A stretch of DNA of 64,000 nucleotides from Tachypleus tridentatus (GCF_004210375.1 NC_134833.1:141600127-141664126), one strand, 5' to 3'; positions 10,640 to 23,800 are shown, counted from the stretch's first letter. Notes: generated from the letters alone by a model not told the origin. Numbers and translations: made by a program.

Positions 10640-11500
10640 TTCTCGTTTCCAGAGAAAGGCTTAATTTGTTTATCTGTTTTGATCGATAATATTAAGTTAT
10701 TTTTGTACATTGATAGTTTTTAGCGTACGGGCATTCTTTTTACTACAGTTTAATATTTTATAAGTTAAGAATGTATCGTTGGTACTTTAAATTTTGTATT
10801 TAAATTTTTTAAATTTGGTACTTTAATAGTATTGATTGTTTTATTCCAAGAAAACAATTTTAAATTTCCGTTGGATATATATTTTATGTTTTCTGAAATA
10901 ATGACACAACTGATTTAAATTTGAGGACCTATCAATATCACTATAATTAAATTCTGAAAAACCGTATAATTAAAAAAATTATACGTATATATAGTTAAAA
11001 CTGATTTGGAAGAAACCAAGCATCCAAGAATAATAAAGTCAAAACATTGTGTGAAGAACAACACTTAAAAAACACAAAACTTGAGCATTCTCAAAAGGTA
11101 GACATTTCTTAAGAATAAACAGTTATTTGGGTTACAGGGTTTCATTTATTTCTCGTTGGTTTTTTTTAACATACACGTTTTTTGATATCAGAAACGAAAC
11201 TAAAATTTCTAAAGTCATTGAACAGAGATAATTTTAGTTACATATGACTAGAAAACTAAGTAAATCAAGCTAGATGTAGTCTCAATTGAGTTAGGAAAGA
11301 AAAAGACATTAAAAATTGCATATAGGTAAATTATAGAATAAACTAACATGGGTGTTAGAGTATACATAAAAAACAATTAAGCCTAAAACCAAATAGCCGC
11401 AGTTGATCTAGAGAACAATGTGATCTGGTTAGTTTCATACACGTAGTTACTGCAGATTAACAGAGCATGTTAACTTTATAATAGTGGGTGAGTTAGAAAG
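10640..11500. other. AT-rich noncoding, nothing recognised
   Basis: No exon or element boundaries recognised. Confidence 0.4.
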
Positions 11501-11559
11501 TTAATTACTCTAGCTATATGTAATTTCACCTGAAGAACAACTGTTTATATATATATATT

Positions 11560-11942
11560 GGTATGATTGATTGTGAATAATAGCTAAGTATTTAGATACA
11601 TGTTCGTATACTTTTCTGTAGAATAATTAAATCTTTAGACATGTTATAAGGCTGAGTTTGAAGAATAATATAACTTGAAGAGAACGACGTTTATGTTTAA
11701 CCATACAGGTTATCTCATCCACTATACTAATCCATAGAATAAAAATGGAAAATATAGGCGTGGCTGACCTAAAATGTAACTAATTATACATGTATTGCTG
11801 ATTCTGAAGATCAGCTAAGCCTCGAGTCGTATGACTGGTATAATGAACAGCTAAATACTTTGATACATGGATAATTGATATGGTAAACAATTAAATATTT
11901 AGATATGTGATTTGACTGATATGTGTTATGTAATATAATATA
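11560..11942. repeat. Left part of a degenerate 41-bp satellite
   Basis: Repeated variants of 'gatatggtaaacaattaaat' + 'atttagatatgtg' occur at irregular spacing. The same unit continues after the LTR at 13050-13256 and after the Tc1 element at 14417-14585, where the period is exactly 41 bp. Units here are the most diverged. Confidence 0.5.
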
Positions 11943-13021
11943 CCTCGGACGAGTCTCCGATTTATTGTGTTATGTACGTTACGTATTACGATTTCAAGTA
12001 ACCTGAAATTTGAAGTTGAATTTAGGAGTTAATTGAATATCGAGATGTATCGAATTTATGATATATGCCAACAAGGTTAATACACACAATTTTCTTTTTT
12101 AACACAAATATACTTTAATATACAAACAACAACAGTTTATAATAATGGTTATTACAAATAATAATTTTTGTACAAAAGTTTTACAAAGCTACTAACAATA
12201 CCGAGTCATCTATCGGATCTGGAACTGAATATTTTATCGACGGTTCACGGAGAGCGAATTAATTCTAATTTACATGCAAAAGTCTTATAAACTTACAGAC
12301 AGCATTAGTCGTCTATTCGGTCTGGAACTGAATACTTTATCGACAGTTCACGAGGCGCAAGTTACTTTTTTGTTGATACACAGTTACTCACTATTGACGG
12401 AAATGCTAGCTAGCTCTATTCTTCACATGTGAGTTTTCTTTCCGGCGGAAATATCTAATGCCTTCGTAGAAGTACTAACGTCTGAAGTTTGTAATGTTCG
12501 AAATCTATAAACGTTCCTGATTAAATATCTATAGTTTTCCGATTAATAGACGTCAATCGCAATTATAGCTTCCGAGGCTCATAGTAAACTGACTGTAGCT
12601 GACTTGTTTTGTTTTTGAATTTCGCACAAAGCTACTCGAGGGCTATCTGTGCTAGCCGTCCCTAATATTGCAGTGTAAAACTAGAGGGAAGGCAGCTAGT
12701 CATCATCACCCACATCCAACTCTTGGGCTACTCTTTCACCAACGAATAGTGGGATTGACCATAACATTATAATGTCTCCACGGATGAAAGGACGAGCATG
12801 CTTGGTGCGACCAACAATATTCTAAAACTGCCTCTTCAGTGTTGCGATGGCTATCTTTTATACTCAGTAGGTGAGATTCTCGAAAATTCACTTGGTAACA
12901 ATATTCAAAGATAAGTTAGTGCTTTAGTAAAATATATTGTTGATTCTTACACTCGAGAATCTTCTACAGATTCAGATAACGGGTGGGCTTTCGCAATACA
13001 TATTTAACAATATGCGTTACA
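11943..13021 (-). repeat. LTR (copy B) plus primer-binding-site stub, interrupted by a SINE
   Basis: On the minus strand it starts 'tgtaacgcatattgttaaat' at 13021, matching the start of copy A at 3877. It runs to about 11966, followed by 'cggagactcgtccgagg', the counterpart of the primer-binding site of copy A. Internal sequence is otherwise absent and satellite resumes, so this is a 5' LTR stub, not a clean solo LTR. A SINE (12604-12810) sits inside it, between blocks contiguous in copy A ('agaatatcgttgttgg'). Confidence 0.65.
12604..12810 (-). repeat. tRNA-derived SINE nested in the LTR, head-truncated
   Basis: Tail 'gaatttcgcacaaagctact' through 'cgagcatgcttggtgcgacc', then it ends without the tRNA head. 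The LTR continues on both sides. Confidence 0.8.
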
Positions 13022-13049
13022 TACATTGAACTAATACAAACGCAGATAT

Positions 13050-13256
13050 TAAATGTACAACAGTAAATCAGTTAGATATGGTAAGCAACTAAATATTGAG
13101 ACGTGTGGTTAACTGATATGGTAGACAATTAAGTATTGAGATTTGTTGTTTGACTGATATGGTAAACAGTTGAATATTTAGATACATTGTATAAACCCGT
13201 ATGATGAACAACTAACTCTTTAGATACATAGTATGAGTGATGTGATGTACATTAAA
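13050..13256. repeat. Middle part of the 41-bp satellite
   Basis: Units such as 'ttgactgatatggtaaacag' + 'ttgaatatttagatac' repeat about every 41 bp between the LTR and the Tc1 insertion. Confidence 0.6.
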
Positions 13257-13258
13257 TA

Positions 13259-14416
13259 TACTCTTTAAAACAAGAAACGCAAAAGGTATATTTTTGTTAT
13301 TTTAAAAAGAAATATATGTAATAACGTTACAAGCTCAGAGTATGTGATGTTACACGTGTTAAGCCACTGATTGTCAGACCAAAATGACAATAAACGTTGT
13401 GCATTTTGAAAACGGAGGAAAACATCGGATTTTTTGCCAAAACGCATGCATGTCCAATATATTTGTTTAAGAGATCTGCATGTCCTGCAAGTGCAACATG
13501 TGCAAAATCCCTATAAAAGTGACGAGTTCTCGATTTCCATAGCTCAGTGTTAAGCCACCAACACGCAATACAGTTATGCCAAGACTGACTGAAGCACAAC
13601 GCAACAACGCCATTGGTCGCTTGGAAGCAGGTGAATCTCGATCAGATGTTGCCAGAGCTGTGAATGTCCACCCAAGCACCATCACAAGGCTATGGAATCG
13701 TCACCAACAACATGGATCAACTCGTGACCGTCCACGATCTGGCAGACCTCGTGTGACCACGCCCGCACAAGATCGCAAAATCCGGTTACGTCACCTTCGG
13801 GATAGGACCACCACTGCGACGTCTACTGCCTCAACCATACCAGGGCTGCGTAGGATTTCCGATCAGACCGTACGCAACCGTCTACGAGATTCTTAGGCCC
13901 CACGTGCAACCCATCATGGTGAACGTCAACGACGTTTTTCAACATGACAACGCCCGTCCTCACACAGCCCGACTCACCACTGCTTTCTTGAGAAACCACA
14001 ACATTAACGTTCTTCCATGGCCCTCCAGATCACCAGATTTAAACCCCATCGAACATCTTTGGGACGAGTTGGACTGACGTCTGCGACAGCGACAACCTCA
14101 ACCGCAGACTCTACCACAGCTTGCAGCAGCTTTACAGGCTGAGTGGACAGCCATTCCACAGGATGTGATTCGTCATCTCATCGCTTCCATGGGCAGGAGA
14201 TGCCAAGCAGTTATTGATGCTCACGGGGGCATACTCGTTATTGACGTTGAGTGACGTTAAACTTCACCTAGTGAGCGTGGACTTCGCCTTTGCAGACTTT
14301 GGATGTTCAGCAGTGAATGTGCAAAGTTTCACACATGTCATACAGAACTACCCGGAATAAACTTATTAACAATTTGTCTCATATTTTGCCATTTGCGTTT
14401 CTTTTTTTGAAGAGTA
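13259..14416 (+). mobile_element. Tc1-like transposon, internally deleted
   Basis: A TA target duplication (13257-13258 and 14417-14418) flanks inverted ends 'tactctttaaaacaagaaac' and (right, reverse-complemented) 'tactcttcaaaaaaagaaac'. At 1158 bp it is shorter than usual autonomous Tc1 elements (about 1.6 kb). It sits inside the 41-bp satellite, which continues on both sides. Confidence 0.85.
13576..14253 (+). pseudogene. Tc1-like transposase, broken
   Basis: ATG at 13576 opens 106 codons of the N-terminal paired-like DNA-binding region: MPRLTEAQRNNAIGRLEAGE, SDVARAVNVHPSTITRLWNR, and the GRPR-type AT hook (RPRSGRPRVT). The frame stops at 13896. In another frame the catalytic-region blocks QHDNARPHTARLT and SRSPDLNPIEHLWDELD are present, with an in-frame stop right after WDELD, then RHLIASMGRRCQAVIDAHGG. 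The segment carrying the first catalytic Asp and roughly 130-150 residues between the halves is deleted. No active protein can be made. Confidence 0.85.
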
Positions 14417-14585
14417 TATTTAGATAAGTGGTATGACTGATGTGGTAAACAACTAAATATTTAGATAAGTGGTATGACTGATATGGTAAACAACTAAATA
14501 TTTAGATAAGTGATATTACTGATATGGTAAACAACTAAATATTTAGTTATATGATATGACTGATGTGGCAGACAACTGTTTTACT
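14417..14585. repeat. Right part of the 41-bp satellite
   Basis: 'gtatgactga' starts at 14431 and 14472, and a variant starts near 14513, so the period is 41 bp: 'gtatgactgatgtggtaaac' + 'aactaaatatttagataagt' + 'g'. It lies about 160 bp before the first PRKD coding exon. Confidence 0.75.
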
Positions 14586-14747
14586 GATTGTAGGAGTTTT
14601 CTTTATTACCTTAAAGAGTAATTACTGATTTTAAGTATGTAATTACAGATTATTACCACAGTTTGCTTTTATGGAACAATAAGTAATACATTTACAGTGT
14701 CACTAGGTACATATGCAGTGAAGTTAATGTTTATGTCTGTTCTAGGC

Positions 14748-14894
14748 ATGATGGAAACTCCCGTGTTGAATCTTCCAGACCAAATAACATTTACCTTCCA
14801 GAGTGGCTTAGTAAGAGAATCTGTCACAACTGATTTTAGTCAGTTAAATCTGAAGACTTTGAAGAACTTGGCATGTAACTTCATTGACAGAAAG
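14748..14894 (+). CDS. PRKD: PRKD coding exon 1 (residues 1-49)
   Basis: Encodes [20 protein letters not shown] and then [23 protein letters not shown], matching the start of the PKD ubiquitin-like domain (ISFHLQIGL-type). Donor 'aaag|gtagat'. The start is chosen at ATG 14748 (or 14751) because 'ttctag|gcATG' at 14741-14750 looks like an acceptor, so a 5' noncoding exon probably lies upstream. The frame is also open upstream (in-frame ATGs near 14727 and 14733). Confidence 0.8.
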
Positions 14895-17800
14895 GTAGAT
14901 ACAGAAAAAGTTAGTACATTTGTTTTTGTGTGGATGTGTTGTATGTTATTCTACCTGAACATCTACATATTTTGACAAGGAAATGAATGAAACTGTAATT
15001 TTGATAGATATTTTAAATGGCATAAGAGTGTGTGTATATATGCTATAGTTAAATACTGTTTATAAATTGAATAGAATTTGTTTTTCTTCTTTTTAACCCT
15101 CAGTTTCCAGAACATGGTTTTGTCCATCTTAGTGACCGCCTTCTCTTATTTCGTCATGATTATAACTCAGGAAACATGCTTCTTCCCATTAGTGCTGCTT
15201 CAGATGTCACAGAGAACACAGTAGTGGAAACCGTCCTGTCAGGTATACCTTGCAATCTAAATTAAATGTGTTTGAGAAATACTTTGTCAGTGGTTTATAT
15301 TTTAGATGTTCAAATGTGTTGAGCTTGGAACCAAGGATAATTTTGCTTTTGAGAAACATTTTTTAATATATATATGTAAATGTGCTGTTTTTAGACATTT
15401 AATTTGATTATAGCATAGTATTTTAATATTTGTTTTTGTCACTTGGTACAATTGTAATTAACCATTGAAGATCCAGAAAACTTCTGTGAGGCATGTTTGA
15501 TAAGCTAGACTTTTATAACTTCCAAGATAAGTTCTCTTTTAGACAGTATTTCCTACTTACATTTATGTTATACTTTTCAGCTCGTAGTTTAATTTAACAT
15601 TCAATAACTTTCTAAGCTGACAAAGTATATGAATAGTTGTTTTTGGTTATTATTTTCAAAACTAGTGTGATTAACCAGATATAAAATACTATGTACCATG
15701 ATTATAGTGCTTTTTTAGAAAGCGTTTTCAAAACGATGCAGATTCATCATAAAGATAAGATATGTATTCCATACAAATACATAAAATAAACTTTTAAATG
15801 TTTTAAAACTTAAATTGAAACTTCTTTTTTAAAAAGTATCATGAAATCAGTCATTTGTTTTACTGACTATCTGTTTTTATTTCTATGACATCAAATATTT
15901 ATTAAATTTTTGTATGAAACAAACTCTGTGGTAACCTGGGTTTTAGGCTTAAGCTAAGGTGCATCAGATATGTATTTCTATGGATATATTATTCTTTTTT
16001 TATCTGTTTACTTTTGTTACCCCAAATTATTAGCTAAAGTATTTGACTGGAATATAAAATTTTTTTAAATAGAATAGGCTAAATTTTGAGGTGCCATTTA
16101 GCATGTCTTTTAGGTATTCTAATTCATCTATTTAAATTCAGTGGACAAGAGATGGCAGAACGTGTACTTTACCTTTCTCATATCTAACCTGGGCCTTCTC
16201 TTCTTGACAGAGTAACTGCATGATTGAAATACAAGTGAAAGGGAGTTGAAAAATATATTAGCATTTATAATATCTGTTAATATGATGACTATTGTACCTG
16301 AACATTGTTGTTGTAGAGGCTTGCCAATCAACTTGATTTTTACTTGCAAAAAGTTACACTCTAAGTGGATTTCTTTAATTAAAAGACTTAGGTGCTAATG
16401 ACATTGTTGGCAGAGAGACAGTAAAGTGTCTTTCATATCTAGTCTGCTGTATTAGGTTAATACATACAAAATTAGCACTTATTATATATATTTCAGTTAT
16501 CTTTATGTTTACTAGTTGCTACTATTGATCTAGGAACAAGGATGGTAGAGTTGCAAAGTAACAAGTCTTAGAATTACAAAGCTTTTAAGCTGAAATGGTT
16601 AAAATATGAGGCAATAAACATTTTCATATACAATAAACATGTTCAACTGTTGCTTGTTGGTCTAACAACTATGATTGCTGTTTGGTGTAGTCCTTTTATG
16701 TATTATGCAGAGAACAATAACTGTTGAATATGACGTAGTGGTGGGATGGGAAGTTGTAATAAAATTTTGCAGATTTTCATAATTTTCACCCTTGATTGGT
16801 TTTCTAACAGTGATTTAATTGTCAGGTCTGAAAGTAAGCTTATTTAGAAGCCAGTAAGTATCTATATAAAAAGAAGAATACTATTCTGCCATAGTAGTGT
16901 CTACATCTAATTTTTTAAAAGATGCACATAAATTGGTTGTTTTTAATATGTTTTGTGTTTGTTTTTGGTCATAGAAAATAAAATATTTAATTACATGGTT
17001 TGGTATGAGATGTAACACTGTTTTCTTCCCATAGCTATTTAGCTGTAGATTTCATTATATAATATAGTTTGATATTTGACTTCTGTATTGCAATAGTGAA
17101 AACAGTTCTATAAGGTTTCTTAACATAATACAGAAGATTATTTTTTTATGTTTTAAAAGCACAACACTCATTAGTGTTATACATTTTTAAAGCTGAATCT
17201 GATTTACTTATTAATGTTCATATGGAGATGATGAACATTAAAAGTGAGAAGAGCACTTGTACTACAATGAAGTTGAAAAACTACAACAGAAGAATACACA
17301 TTTTACTTTAATATTTTTTAATGAACTTTTAATTAAGAGTTTCTGATCAATAGGTGAATAAATTATACTGGTCAGAACTAAAATAATTTATAAAGGCAAT
17401 CTGGAACACCAATTGACAAGAAACATTATGAATCAAGATAAAAACCTGTGGTTACATGCTAAATGGGTATCCTTGCCATTAATTATTTTGCTTTTAGCTT
17501 TCCTAAGCTTCTTTAGAATATGGAACAGATAGTTTCAAACAGTTGAAGTTATTTTTCACATTACAATTATCAGATAGGTGGCAGCACTGCCTATGTAGGG
17601 ATGGATTGGATTGTTGGTGGAAATGGTATTTTAAATATCTCCTCAATAGGTCATCAGAACTTTTATAACAAAATCTATGTAATGATTGAGTCACAAGTTC
17701 TGATAATGTTTGTAAATATCAGTTTGAACTTCTTGTTCCTCTTCTTATTACATAATAATTTAAAAACCAAAACAATGATGTCAGCCATTTACACTAAGGT

Positions 17801-20800
17801 GACATAGTTTCATATGGAGAATCTACTTTTATAATTTTTATTAATAAGTAGTAGCAATTTTAAAAGATTCATAATTCTTATGTAAAAGATGTTATTCATT
17901 GAAGTTAACTTTTATATACAAATATAGTGTTCCTGTAAAAAGCTCAAGTACCAGATGAAAAGGGAATTACCAGCCAGTAAAATACAAATAATAAATATTT
18001 AAGTTGGAACCTCATTGTATTTAGAACTTGGTTATAAATACAACTTTCTTATATCTATTGAAATATTGCATTAAACAAACAACTACAAGTGAACGAGTAA
18101 ATTAAAAACTTTTTAAGAAAATAAGTTAATGTAAGGATGACATTTGTATCATCCATATATAATATCACAGGGAAGAATTAATCTACAGCAATGTATGTAT
18201 GTATAGATAACTATTCAATCACAATTAAGTTTAATTTACCTCATTAATATTCTATTACACTGTATGTAAATGTCATCCATAATAAAAAAACAATTGCAAT
18301 AGTCTTCATGCCCTTGCCTGTTTTTTCCTTATTCTATCATTTTCAAGTACGACATTTAAGCTACACTTTATTGTAGGCATTGAGAGTTAGATCAGTAAGT
18401 CCTGGTCTGTTTGAAAAACATTGATGAGATCAGACAAATAAGTTCACTTAGACATAACTTTATTTTATAAAACTATACATAAAGTAAGCAATAAATTATA
18501 GTAATGGTAATTATAATAGGGTACAGAGTATGAAACAGTTATGAACATTCAATGTCTGACACAGTTTTACAAGTTGAAATAAAGAAACCCACAAAATGAA
18601 AAATAAAAAAACTACACAAAAATTAAAAAGTAGGTAAATTGTATTTATAGAAGTATATAAACACACACTGCTTGTATGAGATTATTCAATATATATATGT
18701 GGAAATGGATGATATGGGTAGAGAAAACTCTGTGCAGAGGAGCAAACAACATTTCGACCTTCTTCGATTGTCGTCAGGTTCAACTCACAAAATTATCTAA
18801 TTTTCTTTAAAATTAGCAGGATTCTCTTCACAACTAGCAACTCCTAAGTCCTTAATATTGCATACAACTTTAAGTAATTTATTGACTATTGTTTCATCTG
18901 AGTGACTTATGTATATCAAAAAGAGTAAATCTCCTAAGGGTGAGTCCTGAGGCACCCCACTTATAACATTACTCCAGTTTGACTGAACTCAATTTATAAC
19001 AACCCTCTGCTTTTTTCTATCCAGCTGCTCTTCTATTTGTAAACTTATCCCCCACTTCTATAGAGGTAATTTTTTTTACAAGTCTTATAAGTGGCACCTT
19101 GTTAAATGCTTTTTGAAAAATATATATGTAAAAATAGTTTGTTCGGGTTGAGAAAATTTTTTAAGCAGAGGAGCGAACAACATTTCTACATTTATGTCCA
19201 TTATGATGTGAAGTAATGTTTCAATCTTCATTTGTAGATATTGAATAAAAAGTATTGCCTGTCAGGGTTCTATCCCCCATTCTAACATTTTGTTTACCCT
19301 TAATGTATTTAAAGAAATTCTTACAGTTGATTTTTACATTTTCTCATGCATCCTTTTGATGTCCTAATTTCTGTTTCATCAACTTTTCTCTCACAAAATT
19401 GTCTTTGTTTAACCATGTTTCAGTTACTCCCATTATACCAAAATCATTCATTCTTACCAGTGCTTTAAAGTCTTCTGTTATATTTCTTATACTTCTTGCA
19501 TTATAGTAGTAACAATTAAACCTGCTGTTACATCTACTTCTGTAAACTCATTTATCATGCTAAACTGTTCTCTGCTTCTTACACTTTTTGCATTAAGTTT
19601 TTCTCTCCCTCACCACAGTCTCGTTCTAGTTTAAAACTTTCTTTACAGCTGAGTTAATAGCCTTAGTAAATAAGCCAGCCACTACCCTATTTAAATGTAA
19701 ACCATCTATTCACAAAAGCTTCCTTCTCCCATTAAATTGATCCCACAACTCCAACCAGCTAATTTGCTTTTCCTTACATATTAAGCCTAGCATTTAGCCC
19801 TGATGACCTACTTATAACTTCATTCATACAGTTAATTCTGGGCAGTATATCTGACAAAATTAAGGTTGATGATATGAATAAAATATGAAATAATGCATAG
19901 GGTACTGTGAGAATTAATGAATGTTGTCCACAGCAGATAATGCTTCCAGTGCCTTCTTTGGAGAGAGGCTTAACATGTTGACTAAGAGTCATAGAAAGCA
20001 TATTGAATACTTTCTATGATAATTTTGAACTACCTTGTGCCATGTCCAGGGATATAAGGTATTATTGTTAGAATGTTGCTTAAAATGAACTTTTGTTCTC
20101 AAAAGACAAGTAGTTTTTATGTTTATAATAATTTTCAGTGTAGGAATTTCTCATGACCTGTGAGGACTATAGCAGCTATCTGTGTATTATGAGATCTACT
20201 CCTGACAGATATGCATAATGTAAGATACAAAAGAACTAACAGTTAAAACATGTTTAAATATTGTGTACATGTCATACATGAGTTAAAGTGTCACATACCC
20301 AATATTGACAAGGTTTTAAATATACAAGGTATTTTTTAGGTTGCAAAATAACAGTTATTAATGTTCTATGCTTTATCATGGTCAAAATTTTTTAAATACT
20401 TTCATTGTCATGTCAACTGCATTAATAGTCTTTTTTTTCTTATTCTAAACATAACCTCATACTGTTCGTCAATATTAACGTAAATATGTTTAAATAATAA
20501 TAACACAACAGTATTATGATTCCAGCAACTAAGAGAGTTTAAAGTGGTAAAACAAGAATGAAAAAGTTGGCTAACATGTTTTTGTTTTGCTTTTCTTCTG
20601 GTAGTGTGGCACACTTGTACTTGGCTGTATAGTACCAGTTTCTAGTTCATTCTAATTTTTAAAAGTACCTTCATTTTCTCTTGTTGACGTCTTATATCCT
20701 TAATGAGAAGTTCCCTTTGTTATACAGAATTGTAATTTAGCCAAACTGTTACATCAGTTAAAATTTTTTGGGACTGTTATGTGTAGGCTTTTAAATTCTG

Positions 20801-23800
20801 TTTAAGGTCACATAACTTTAGTTATACTATATAGTTTACAATGGTTTTGTATTAAAGTATCTTTAAAAATAGGTATACAGGTTAGATCAATCTCCAGATG
20901 AAGTACAAGTACATACATTTAGGCCAATATAGAAAGTATTCATTTCTTTCATGATGACATATTGTTAAAGGCCATTTCATGACTTAATTCTGAAGATGAA
21001 CTGCATGTTTCTTATTAGTTTCTCTCTGTTAAAGGTCATTTTGAAATTATGATTTTGTGATGAGGTATTATTTATTTAAATGTTAATCAATTTGCATTTC
21101 AGTGAATAATCCATCAGAAGAAGATGTCCAGATTCGTCCACATGGGCTAATGGTTCATTCCTATAAGTCTCCCACATTTTGTGACTTTTGTGGGGAACTG
21201 CTATTTGGCTTAATGCGTCAGGGTCTCAAGTGCGAAGGTAATGATACATGTTTCAAATATAAAATTAAGAATTTCTTCATATTGTATCTCAAGCAAGAAG
21301 GTAATGGTTTGTGTCATATTGTATTTCAAACACAAAAGTAAGGATTTGTGTCATAATGTATCTCAAATGGGAGGGTAATGATTCCTATCATATTCTGTTA
21401 CAAATATAAAGGTGAGAATTTGTGTAGTAATGTGTCTCAAGTGGAATGGTATTGATCCATCTTATATTGTCTCAAATATGAAGGGTAAGGATTTGAGATA
21501 CATTACTACTGTTGTATCTCGGATGTGAAGGTAAAGACCGTTATGATAATATGTTCCAAAGGTAAAGGTTTATAATGTGTTTCAAATGTGAAAATAGGAA
21601 CCTGTGTTAAAGTGTGTGAGAGATGTAAATGAAAGGATTTTGTTGTACTGTGACTTTAAGGAGAATAATGCTATAATGTATCTTTCTTTTTCTAGAATGC
21701 TTATATGCACTAGTTTATAAATTGACACTTAGGAAATGATTGCATTGTAAAGTACGTTTTAAACAAATACTTATAGGTGCATGCAACCATTTAACATTAT
21801 TAAAATGGACTTGTCAATTACAGCATTAAAAGAGGTTTTTTTCTAAAGTAAGAATATTTTGTATTAGTTGTATTTATATTAAGGTTTAACCTGAACTATT
21901 CACATCATTATGATAGTTATCGTTTGATGAAAATTAAGAAATTCTATTTATTAATTTTTTTGATGAAGTTACAAGTGCTTTAACCTAATGTGACACAAAC
22001 TATACAGCAATCACATGTAATCTTAGAAAAGCCAAAACAACAAGAGTATTCTGATACACTAGATTTATTGATAAATTGATATTTTTTATTTTGTCTGTAG
22101 TTGAATAAATTTTAATGTACATATTGTGAAGTAAATACAAATCTCTTTACAAAAATTGTTTTTTATATTACATGTTAATCAACAGCTTTAATAATTTTCC
22201 CAAACTGGCTAACTTACATTTCACTTTACCTTGGGGTCCATTGCACTAAAAAGAAACAACAACATTATATGCAATCATGATGAAACTTTGCAGAATGGAC
22301 AGCAACTGCTTATTGTGGAGACACAAGTGTAGAAGATGACATTTTGAAAGTCTTCCACCTTTCGTTTTCAAGTCAGCATATGTGTAAGTGTTATCGGTCT
22401 TTTATAGTGCCCTGGTGGATTGTGGAGAGTGTGTTATGATTGGTTGGATTATCACTGTTTCTGATTGGAGGAAAGATTTCCACAATCTACCAGGACACTA
22501 TAAAAGACTGACAACACCTACACACACACTGACTTGAAGACAAAAGGCAGAAGACTTTCAAAACATCACCCTCTACACTTGTGTCTCCACAACAGGCAGT
22601 TGCCATCCATTCTACAAAGTTTCATCATGAATACTCTGCCTAAACAATCTATCAAAGAATTATATGCAATCCTCATATTGGTATAAACATATGGCAAAAA
22701 ACAACTTGTATTTTCTTCTGTGGAATTTTGGTGTTACATAGCAAAACAATAAAATTAAAAACAGATAATAAAAAAGATCTAAAGTTTTCTGATTGAAAAA
22801 AATAGGTAATTATTTTTACATCTGATCACTGCTTAAGTGTTTATCTGAAACCTTTTGTATGTTGAATTATATTTCTGTTCTTCTGTAGAGCTTATTTACA
22901 GTTATTAATTAGGATAATAAGAATGAAGATTTGGAATATATTTCATTATAAGTTGTTTTTTCTGTAATAAAATTAAGTCCTTTTTACCTTTCAAATGTTT
23001 TATTGTAATCTGTGAAAAGAAGTTTCTCATTTATTATGACTTAGGTTGTGGTTTGAACTTCCATAAACGTTGTGCGTATAAAATTCCCAACAACTGCACA
23101 CATGCTAGAAAACGTAGGTTTTCTGCCTACTTATCACCCAATAACTCAACAGAATGCGTTCATCGGGTGGCTAGCAGTGGACCTGCATTATCTGAAGATA
23201 CTTCTGTAAGTGGGTTATTAAATTCATGTCTTGTTAGTTCAGTGTTAAAACACAATCTGAAGAAGTTTATCAACATTTTATACACGTGTTTGCTTGGATT
23301 CTTTGTCTTAGGTATCAGTTAACAGTGACATTAAATGTAAATAACACAGGCCTGTAAATTTGAACTTCATAATTTTTTTGGTCTTAATAACATATTTTTC
23401 ATAATTCAGTTATGCAGATTATAAAAATAATATTCGTTTTTTTCTATAACCTAAGGATTTCTTACTAATTTTAAAGGAAAAAAAAAACTCTTAATAAGTT
23501 AAAATTTACAAATATGACAAAATATGTTTGGTTCATTTACACATCTTCTTTCTTATATGGTGATAAATTAGTAATATTGAAAATAAAAGATGTCAAAGTG
23601 CATGCACAAATAAACACTATCGAAAATTACAACTCAAGCAGCCAATCCCTGTTTATATACTAGCAGTGTGTTTCACTTCTAAAATGATTAAGACTTTCAC
23701 ATCACGGTTGGTCTAGAGAAATCTCTTAACTAGTGGGTGTCAGCAATTTAAGCATAACAGAATGGGACCTAATTTGAGCAAAAATGATTCACTTATTTTA

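Larger units (their letters stand above)
15243..21102. other. PRKD intron 2 (5.9 kb)
   Basis: Largest intron. Mostly AT-rich sequence without recognisable content up to about 18.7 kb. It then holds a decayed CR1-like LINE in antisense (18790-19875) flanked and interrupted by a short repeated motif (18700-18785 and 19130-19190). No internal exon was recognised. Confidence 0.7.

Noticed and set aside
13576..13896. Domesticated DNA-binding gene from the Tc1 N-terminus
   Set aside because: Intact terminal repeats, TA duplication and adjacent decayed catalytic half show an ordinary deleted transposon; no sign of selection can be seen from one copy.
18750..18785. Hammerhead ribozyme (minus strand 'cctgacgacaatcgaagaag...gtcgaaa')
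   Set aside because: CUGANGA- and GAAA-like boxes are present, but I could not form a proper stem II or the cleavage-site helix; more likely terminal sequence of a repeat.
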